DNA of 57,812 nt from Peptoniphilaceae bacterium (GTDB taxonomy: Bacteria > Bacillota > Clostridia > Tissierellales > Peptoniphilaceae). A program made the translations under genes and the position numbers. The notes under the pieces were generated by a model. The model worked only from the letters and a program-made list of their open reading frames with translations. It ran no database searches and was not told where the DNA came from. How positions within the stretch are numbered: the first letter of the stretch is position 1; the number at the start of each line of letters is the position of its first letter. Below are positions 52,398 to 57,812 of the stretch, piece by piece. The stretch lies in the NCBI GenBank assembly GCA_022769085.1, contig JALEKO010000039.1, positions 1 to 57,812 on the forward strand. The letters run 5' to 3'.

Positions 52398-53423
52398 ATG
52401 ACGGATGAACTTAGAAGACAGAGAAAAATTGATCATATTGAAAATTATTTGAAATCGTATAAAAAAGGAAATAATTTGTTATCTGATGTATTCATAGAAC
52501 ATCAGTCACTTCCAGAAATTGATTTTAATGAGATAGATACTTCAGTTGAATTTCTTGGTAAAAAAATAGAATTTCCTTTAATGATAAATGCAATGACAGG
52601 TGGAAGTGATATCTGTATTGATATAAATACTGATCTTTCAAACATATGCTATGAATTTGGTTTTCCAATGGCTACAGGAAGCGAGGTTATTGCACTAAAA
52701 GATGAAGAGTCTTTAGATTCATTTGAAATTGTAAAAAATCAGTCAAAAGGAGAGTTTCAAGTTATTGGAAATATGCCTGCAAATTCATCAATAGAAGAAA
52801 TGAAAAAGGCAGAGATGATTTTAAATGCTGATGCTATGCAGTTACATTTAAATCCTGCACAAGAACTAATAATGTCTGAAGGAGAAAGAAACTTTATAGG
52901 ATATTTGCAAAATATAGAAAATTTATTAAAAAATTTTGATAAACCAATAATTGTAAAAGAAGTAGGTTTTGGAATGAGCAAAGATACTATTAAAAAACTT
53001 TTAGATATTGGTGTAGAATATATTGATATATCTGGTAAGGGAGGAACAAATTTTGTTGAAATAGAGGATATGAGAAATTATGAATCAGATTTTTCATCTC
53101 TTTATGAATGGGGAATTCCTACTGCAAAATCAATAATAGATGCAAGAAAAATTTCAAATAATTTTTATCTTATTGCATCGGGTGGACTTTCAAGTGGAGT
53201 TGAGCTTGCAAAATCAATAATTATTGGTGCAGATATGACAGCTATGAGTGGAGAAATATTATCTTTTCTTCTTAGAGGTGGTTATGATTACACGAAAAAT
53301 TTTCTTGATAATTTAATTTATGAATTTAAAGTTGTAATGGCATTACTTGGTGTAAAGAATATAGAAGAATTAAAAAAAGTTCCTTACAAAGTTACGGGAA
53401 AATTAAAAGAACTTATTGACTGA
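52398..53423 (+). CDS. fni: Type 2 isopentenyl-diphosphate isomerase
   Basis: 341 residues of the FMN-dependent IDI-2 family, interconverting IPP and DMAPP. MTDELRRQRKIDHIENYLKS is the usual N-terminus; MINAMTGGS, GNMPANSS, MQLHLNPAQELIMSEGER and VKEVGFGMSKDT bind FMN and substrate; ISGKGGTNFVEIE and ASGGLSSGVELAKSI form the C-terminal flavin phosphate site. The ATG at 52398 has GGAGGG upstream. IDI-2 normally accompanies the mevalonate pathway, none of whose other genes are in the window. Confidence 0.93.
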   Translation: MTDELRRQRKIDHIENYLKSYKKGNNLLSDVFIEHQSLPEIDFNEIDTSVEFLGKKIEFPLMINAMTGGSDICIDINTDLSNICYEFGFPMATGSEVIALKDEESLDSFEIVKNQSKGEFQVIGNMPANSSIEEMKKAEMILNADAMQLHLNPAQELIMSEGERNFIGYLQNIENLLKNFDKPIIVKEVGFGMSKDTIKKLLDIGVEYIDISGKGGTNFVEIEDMRNYESDFSSLYEWGIPTAKSIIDARKISNNFYLIASGGLSSGVELAKSIIIGADMTAMSGEILSFLLRGGYDYTKNFLDNLIYEFKVVMALLGVKNIEELKKVPYKVTGKLKELID

Positions 53424-53455
53424 AATTTTTAATATTTTGATTTGAAATATAAATT

Positions 53456-53492
53456 AAAAAGGGGATAGATGAAAAAATCATCTATCCTTTTT
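53456..53492. terminator. Bidirectional terminator between fni and the folate operon
   Basis: AAAAAGG-GATAGATGA and TCATCTATCCTTTTT pair over about 15 bp with a two-base bulge, and the minus-strand folBK stop lies at its edge. Confidence 0.8.
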
Positions 53493-54288
53493 ATATTAGT
53501 TTTCTAATTTGTTTTTTTAATACTGGGTGAACAAAGAATGGAGCAATTTCATTTAAACTATCTAATACAAAGTTTCTATCCTCGATGTATGGATGCGGTA
53601 TTTTTAAATCTTCAGTGTAAATTACTTCATTTCCAAAAAATAAAATATCAATATCTATTATTCTAGGACCCCATTTTTCAATTCTTTTTCTTCCCATTAT
53701 TTTTTCAATTGTATTAATTGTTTTTAATAATTCTTCTGGTGAATAAATAGTTTCAATTTCAACTACATTATTTAAAAAATTTTCTTGATCTACTTTTCCC
53801 CATGGTTTAGTTTCTATATATGATGATTTTTTTAAAATATCTATATTTTCATTTTCTTTTAAAAAAGAAATTGCATCATTTAGATTTTTTTCTTTATCTC
53901 CCATATTAGTACCTAACGAAAGAAAAGCTATTTCTCTTTTTCTTCTTTTAATAACTTCTGGATATTTTAAAACGTCTTTTATTGGTGCATATGGTTTTTT
54001 TATTGAAACTGTAACAGAATTTGCCCTTTTGTATTTTTTTAGAAGTTCTAAAGATAATACATCTGCAACTGTTTCAATTAAATCAAAAGTCTCTTCTGTA
54101 AAAATTTCTTTTGTGAAATCTGCAACATCTGCATATGAAATTGTATTTTCTAAGTTATCATCATCTAAAAAGTTATCAAGATTTAGTTCTATTGAAATTA
54201 AAAATTTCTGTCCCATCTTTTTTTCTTCGTTAAAAAAACCGTGATTATGAAAAATTTCTAAATCAACTATTTTAATTGTGTCTGTCAT
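53491..54288 (-). CDS. folBK: Bifunctional dihydroneopterin aldolase / HPPK (FolB-FolK fusion)
   Basis: 265 residues. Residues 1-115 are FolB: IVDLEIFHNHGFFNEEKKMG, TISYADVADFTKEI and SVTVSIKKPYAPI, cleaving dihydroneopterin to hydroxymethyl-dihydropterin. Residues ~118-265 are FolK: AFLSLGTNMGDKEKNL, SSYIETKPWGKVDQENFLN, GRKRIEKWGPRIIDIDILFF and IPHPYIEDRNFVL, the pyrophosphokinase. Fusions of this kind are known, for example SulD of S. pneumoniae. Last gene of the folate operon, overlapping folP by 17 bases. Confidence 0.94.
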   Translation of the reverse strand: MTDTIKIVDLEIFHNHGFFNEEKKMGQKFLISIELNLDNFLDDDNLENTISYADVADFTKEIFTEETFDLIETVADVLSLELLKKYKRANSVTVSIKKPYAPIKDVLKYPEVIKRRKREIAFLSLGTNMGDKEKNLNDAISFLKENENIDILKKSSYIETKPWGKVDQENFLNNVVEIETIYSPEELLKTINTIEKIMGRKRIEKWGPRIIDIDILFFGNEVIYTEDLKIPHPYIEDRNFVLDSLNEIAPFFVHPVLKKQIRKLI

Positions 54289-55081
54289 GTTTTTTAATTT
54301 CCTGTGCTATTTTCATTGCAATTAAATTTGTTTTTACATCATGAACTCTAAAAATTGAAGCTCCATTTAATACGCCTGAAACTGTTGTTGCAGAAGTTGC
54401 AATTGGAGTTTTTAATTTGTCTGTATTTATTGCTTTTCTTAAAAATCTTTTGTTGCTTGTTCCAAGAAGAATTGGTCTATTTAATTTTTTAAGATAATCA
54501 AGGTTTGAAACAAGTTCGAAATCTCCATCATATCCTCTTGAAAATCCTACTCCTGGGTCAACTATTATATTTTCAATATTATAGTCTTGAGCTATTTTAA
54601 TTGAATCTTCAAGTTCCTTATATACTTTTTCTACTATATTTTCATTGTATGGAGGATCCCATGTCATAATAACAATTGTAGAATTATGCTTTTTTGCAAT
54701 TTTTGCCATATCTTTATCGTATTTTAATCCTGAAACATCATTTAATATTTCTGCACCAACTTTTGCAGATTCATCAAAAACTTTTGAATTAAAAGTATCT
54801 ATAGATATGCAAATATCAAAATTTTTTTTGATTTTTTCTGCCACAGGAACAACTCTTTCTATTTCTTCTTCAATTGAAATATCTTCGTGGCCAGGTCTTG
54901 TTGAATATCCGCCTACATCAATTATTTTTGCACCATCATTTATCATTTCTTCAACGTGAAACAATGCTTTATCTATGTTATTAAATTCTCCTCCATCAGA
55001 AAAAGAATCTGGTGTAACGTTTAAAATTCCCATAATGTAGCATTCATTTTCAAAATCAAAGTCATATTTTCCTATTTTCAT
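54272..55081 (-). CDS. folP: Dihydropteroate synthase
   Basis: 269 residues, a TIM barrel joining hydroxymethyl-dihydropterin-PP and p-aminobenzoate; the sulfonamide target. IMGILNVTPDSFSDGGEF, IIDVGGYSTRPGHEDIS, ISIDTFN, NDVSGLKYD, IVDPGVGFSRG, LLGTSNKRF and FRVHDVKTN are all present. The ATG at 55081 with GGAGG is used instead of 55093. An HD-domain gene lies directly upstream. Confidence 0.95.
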   Translation of the reverse strand: MKIGKYDFDFENECYIMGILNVTPDSFSDGGEFNNIDKALFHVEEMINDGAKIIDVGGYSTRPGHEDISIEEEIERVVPVAEKIKKNFDICISIDTFNSKVFDESAKVGAEILNDVSGLKYDKDMAKIAKKHNSTIVIMTWDPPYNENIVEKVYKELEDSIKIAQDYNIENIIVDPGVGFSRGYDGDFELVSNLDYLKKLNRPILLGTSNKRFLRKAINTDKLKTPIATSATTVSGVLNGASIFRVHDVKTNLIAMKIAQEIKKHDRHN

Positions 55082-55092
55082 TTTTACCTCCA

Positions 55093-55584
55093 TTAATATA
55101 AAATATTTTCATTTTTTTCTTTCCAATAACATTCACTTTTTGCACTGCACATTTTACAATTTCTTGAAAGCTTATCTGCCTTTTTAAAAACATTTACAAA
55201 AGAATATATGTCGTTTTCGCTTTTTTTTAAATTTCCTCTATGATTTTTTATTGCATTTTTTATTATTTCTTTTTGAATATCTGAAAAATTTGTAATTTTT
55301 AAAAATTTTTCTGCTTCTTTGATAGAAGAAATTGCATGATCTGCTTTATATTTATACTCATCTAAACGACCTAAATCGTGTAAAAGAGCAGTTGTATAAA
55401 TCATATCTGGATTGAAATTTAAATTTTTTTCAGTTGAAATAATGTACATAATTCTTGCTACAGATAAAAAATGTTCAATATTGTGTTTACAAAAAATTCT
55501 ATCTTTTTCATAAAAATCTATTTCTTCTAAAATTTTTTTATACTGATTTGAAGAGTATATAATGTTTGTATTTTCTAAATTCAT
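55093..55584 (-). CDS. HD-domain phosphohydrolase with C-terminal Cys triad, in the folate operon
   Basis: 163 residues. HD metal ligands are seen at H37 (HNIEHFLSVARIM), H69-D70 (TALLHDLGRLDEY), H83 and D137 (KKADKLSR). The last ~20 residues hold CKMC-SAKSE-CYW, a CxxCxxxxxC triad that could bind zinc or iron. It sits between folE and folP with coding overlaps on the folE side. The pathway needs an enzyme to dephosphorylate dihydroneopterin triphosphate, and no Nudix gene is present. The archaeal MptB, also an HD protein, hydrolyses a dihydroneopterin cyclic phosphate, so a pterin role is plausible. Function is inferred from context only. Confidence 0.75.
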   Translation of the reverse strand: MNLENTNIIYSSNQYKKILEEIDFYEKDRIFCKHNIEHFLSVARIMYIISTEKNLNFNPDMIYTTALLHDLGRLDEYKYKADHAISSIKEAEKFLKITNFSDIQKEIIKNAIKNHRGNLKKSENDIYSFVNVFKKADKLSRNCKMCSAKSECYWKEKNENILY

Positions 55585-56138
55585 TTAAGTAAATTGTCAG
55601 CTTCTTTTCTTATTTCATATTTATCAAAAAGGCCTGTGTGTAAACTTGTTTTGGTAATTGCTTCTCTTGCTTGAATGCCTCTCATAGCAATACACATGTG
55701 TTTTGCACTAATTGTTACGTAGACACCTTTTGGTGAAATTTCTTTTTCAATGTAATCAACTATTTCTTTTGTTAAATTTTCCTGAAGTTGAAGTTTTCTT
55801 GAAAGATAATCACATATTCTTGGTATTTTTGAAAGTCCAAAAATTTTTTTATTTGGTATATATGCAACAGATATTTTACCAAAAAAAGGTAAAATATGAT
55901 GTTCACATACCGAATAAAATGGTATATCTTTTTCAACTATAATTTGATTTTCTTTTCCATTAAAATTGAAGGTTTTTACAATGTTATCTTCAGCTTCTCC
56001 ATATCCTCTAAATAATTCATCCGTCATTTTAGCAACTCTTTTTGGAGTTTCAAGAAGTCCTTCTCTATTTGGGTCTTCTCCAATAGCTTCTAAAAACATT
56101 TTCACAGATTTTTCAACTTTTTCTTTATCTATATTCAT
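55581..56138 (-). CDS. folE: GTP cyclohydrolase I
   Basis: 185 residues, type IA. It converts GTP to dihydroneopterin triphosphate, the first step of folate synthesis. NREGLLETPKRVAKM, SVCEHHILPFFGK (zinc Cys and His) and AKHMCIAMRGIQ (second zinc Cys) are intact. First gene of the operon, ATGA overlap with the HD gene. AAAGGAA on the minus strand precedes the start. Confidence 0.95.
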   Translation of the reverse strand: MNIDKEKVEKSVKMFLEAIGEDPNREGLLETPKRVAKMTDELFRGYGEAEDNIVKTFNFNGKENQIIVEKDIPFYSVCEHHILPFFGKISVAYIPNKKIFGLSKIPRICDYLSRKLQLQENLTKEIVDYIEKEISPKGVYVTISAKHMCIAMRGIQAREAITKTSLHTGLFDKYEIRKEADNLLK

Positions 56139-56218
56139 AGTATTTCCTTTCTTAATTTTTTATTCAAATAAACGATATTAATATATTATACCGAATTTAT
56201 TAATAATTTTTTACAAAG

Positions 56219-56246
56219 TTGATAGAGCTTTTAAAAATAATATAAT
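56219..56246 (+). promoter_or_regulatory. htrA promoter
   Basis: TTGATA at 56219-56224 and TATAAT at 56241-56246 with a 16-nt spacer. Transcription would start near 56253, leaving only a minimal leader that begins almost at the AAGGAGG SD. Confidence 0.7.
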
Positions 56247-56265
56247 GTGGGTTAAGGAGGAAAAA

Positions 56266-57537
56266 ATGGAAAATAATAACAATGAATTAAAAAAATTAAT
56301 TCGAGATGAAGTGCGTAGAAATACTCCAAAAGAAAAATCTTCTAAGGGATATTTTCTTTCAGGCTTATTTGGAGTATTAATTGGTGCTGTTATCGTTATT
56401 TTTGCAGTGAATTTTTTTGCAAAATCTCCAAAATCATCTAGTGAAAATCCTCTAGTTGAAGATTATACAAGTAATAAAGATTCAGTTAATGATTTAAATA
56501 CAACGACAACCGAAAATAAAATAGTGAAAAAATCAATCGATTCTGTAGTTGGAATTACAACATTGCAGGAAAGTGATACAATGACATTTTTTGGAAAACA
56601 AACAGGATATGCCGAAGGCTTAGGAAGTGGAGTTATAATTTCAAAAGATGGTTACATTTTAACAAACAGCCATGTTGTTGCAGATGGAGATGCTTTAAAA
56701 CTTCAAGTGATGTTTTCTGATAATAAAACAGTTGATGGAAAACTTATTTGGAATGACTCAACTCTTGATCTTGCAATAGTAAAGGTAGAAAAAGATAATT
56801 TAAAGCCTATTACTCTTGCAGATAGTGATAAAGTTGAAATTGGCGATAAAGCTGTTGCAATAGGAAATCCTTTAGGACTTGATTTACAATCCACAGTTAC
56901 AAGTGGAATAATTTCAGGTCTTAATAGATCAATAACACTTGAAAATGGATCTACAATGGATGGACTAATGCAAACTGATGCAGCAATTAATTCGGGAAAT
57001 TCTGGTGGAGCACTATTAAATGAAAATGGAGATTTGATAGGAATTAATACAGCAAAAGCTGGTAATAGCGATGGAATAGGTTTTGCAATTCCAATTAATA
57101 CTGCAAAAACAATAGTAGATCAGGTTTTAAAAACAGGTAAATTTGAATCAGTATATCTTGGTATATCTGGCACAGGACTTGATATAATTCTTCAATTTGA
57201 AGGAAATTCAAAAGAAGAATTTGGAACTGATAAAGGTGTATATGTTCAAGACGTTTATAATGAAGATTCTGGTTTAAAAATTGGAGATGTAATAGTAGGA
57301 ATAGATGATTATAAAGTTGAAGATATGAATGACCTAAAAAAAGCTCTATTAAATTATAAATTAGGAGATTCAGCGAAAGTAGATGTATATAGAGAAGGTA
57401 AAAAAGAAGAAATAAATTTAAAATTTACTATGACAAGTAAAGAAATAGAAAATGCTGAAGAAGAAAGAAATAATTTAAATGAAGATAATGAAAGTCAAGG
57501 ACAAATTATTCCTTTTCCATTTGGCGTAGCACCTTAA
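56266..57537 (+). CDS. htrA: HtrA/DegP-like membrane-anchored serine protease
   Basis: 423 residues. A ~30-residue cytoplasmic N-terminus, one TM helix (about 33-55), an Asn/Ser linker, a trypsin-like domain with His in ILTNSHVVAD near 135, Asp in DSTLDLAIVKV near 169 and Ser in INSGNSGGALLNE near 247, and one C-terminal PDZ domain (GVYVQDVYNEDSGLKIGDVI near 325). It degrades misfolded exported proteins at the outer membrane face. Start 56266 follows AAGGAGG; the ATG at 56245 is upstream of the SD. Monocistronic. Confidence 0.94.
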   Translation: MENNNNELKKLIRDEVRRNTPKEKSSKGYFLSGLFGVLIGAVIVIFAVNFFAKSPKSSSENPLVEDYTSNKDSVNDLNTTTTENKIVKKSIDSVVGITTLQESDTMTFFGKQTGYAEGLGSGVIISKDGYILTNSHVVADGDALKLQVMFSDNKTVDGKLIWNDSTLDLAIVKVEKDNLKPITLADSDKVEIGDKAVAIGNPLGLDLQSTVTSGIISGLNRSITLENGSTMDGLMQTDAAINSGNSGGALLNENGDLIGINTAKAGNSDGIGFAIPINTAKTIVDQVLKTGKFESVYLGISGTGLDIILQFEGNSKEEFGTDKGVYVQDVYNEDSGLKIGDVIVGIDDYKVEDMNDLKKALLNYKLGDSAKVDVYREGKKEEINLKFTMTSKEIENAEEERNNLNEDNESQGQIIPFPFGVAP

Positions 57538-57564
57538 AATTTATTTAAAATAAGTTTAACTTTG

Positions 57565-57594
57565 AAAGACTCTGAAAAATTCAGAGTCTTTTTC
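57565..57594 (+). terminator. Terminator of htrA
   Basis: AAAGACTCTGAA and TTCAGAGTCTTT pair perfectly over 12 bp around a 3-nt loop, followed by a T-rich tract. Confidence 0.9.
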
Positions 57595-57649
57595 CTTTCA
57601 AAAGAATAAAAAAAATGTACAATTGTTTTGTTAAGAAAAATGGTGAATT

Positions 57650-57812
57650 ATGAAATTAGAAAATAAACTTAAAGAATTTTTTGGTTATGACAATTTTAAA
57701 AAGGGACAAAAAGAAATTATAGAAAAAATTTTAGAAAGAAAAGATGTTTTAGGTATACTTCCAACAGGTGGAGGTAAAAGCATATGTTATCAATTGCCTG
57801 CTCTTTTAATGG
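57650..57812 (+). CDS. recQ: ATP-dependent DNA helicase RecQ, 3' end beyond the window
   Basis: The first 54 codons only. [20 protein letters not shown] is the RecQ N-terminus with motif 0 (FGYxxFxxGQ), and [20 protein letters not shown] is motif I (Walker A). RecQ unwinds DNA during repair and recombination. The SD (GGTGA) is weak and close to the ATG. Confidence 0.92.
   Translation, partial: MKLENKLKEFFGYDNFKKGQKEIIEKILERKDVLGILPTGGGKSICYQLPALLM

Noticed and set aside
1-57812. CRISPR arrays, insertion sequences, prophage genes or att sites next to the tRNAs.
   Set aside because: No spaced direct repeats, transposase, integrase or phage-like gene was found, and the region after tRNA-Leu holds only a terminator.

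Overview
The window is a strongly AT-rich, tightly packed chromosomal segment from a low-GC Gram-positive anaerobe. The Firmicutes order of the S10-spc-alpha ribosomal cluster, the type-Z S14, a KOW-domain gene before infA, a tryptophan T-box, a Bce-type peptide-antibiotic module and a lipoprotein signal all point to Bacillota, most likely Tissierellia/Peptoniphilaceae (Parvimonas-, Peptoniphilus- or Anaerococcus-like). The genus is an inference. No prophage, transposon, CRISPR array or integron is visible, so this is housekeeping chromosome with a few unusual genes.

Layout. 1-4.6 kb: the 3' part of a D-galactonate dehydratase gene, a minus-strand group (free methionine-R-sulfoxide reductase, PAQR/hemolysin-III protein, one-cysteine Bcp peroxiredoxin) and a KtrB/KtrA potassium uptake pair. 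4.6-19.1 kb: one uninterrupted ribosomal superoperon from rpsJ to rplQ behind a near-consensus promoter and a structured leader; map, usually between adk and infA, is absent. 19.2-23.7 kb: an overlapping operon of a PAS-PP2C phosphatase, deoC, a cytoplasmic alpha-amylase, RNase H and exonuclease III. 23.8-24.7 kb: the tryptophan transporter trpP on the minus strand behind a complete T-box with a UGG specifier and a 14-codon leader ORF. 24.9-29.8 kb: a P1-family peptidase, a DMT transporter, and a zinc uptake operon (znuA-znuC-znuB) divergent from a Fur-family gene, with a perfect 7-1-7 palindrome at the znu start site.

29.9-37.1 kb: YitT, CvfB, a parvulin, a PepD-like protein that has lost nearly all its metal ligands, a DUF1292 protein, a radical SAM protein, a P-loop protein, an unknown protein and an RluA pseudouridine synthase. 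37.1-41.6 kb: ROK kinase, OmpR-type regulator, sensor kinase and an uncharacterised lipoprotein. 41.7-43.0 kb: GIY-YIG protein, recX and a 31-residue membrane peptide on the minus strand, then tRNA-His and tRNA-Leu. 43.0-48.9 kb: a PatB-type aminotransferase and a Bce-type regulator, kinase and ABC transporter. 49.3-53.4 kb: lplA-lipA, a radical SAM protein and type 2 IPP isomerase. 53.5-56.1 kb: a minus-strand folate operon folE, HD-hydrolase, folP, folB-folK fusion. 56.2 kb to the end: an HtrA protease and the start of recQ.

The most notable items are the intact but apparently catalytically dead PepD homologue, the HD-domain protein with a C-terminal cysteine triad inside the folate operon (a candidate for the poorly defined dihydroneopterin triphosphate dephosphorylation step), the T-box plus mini-ORF in front of trpP, a ZnuA without a lipid-anchor cysteine, and the small membrane peptide coupled to recX.
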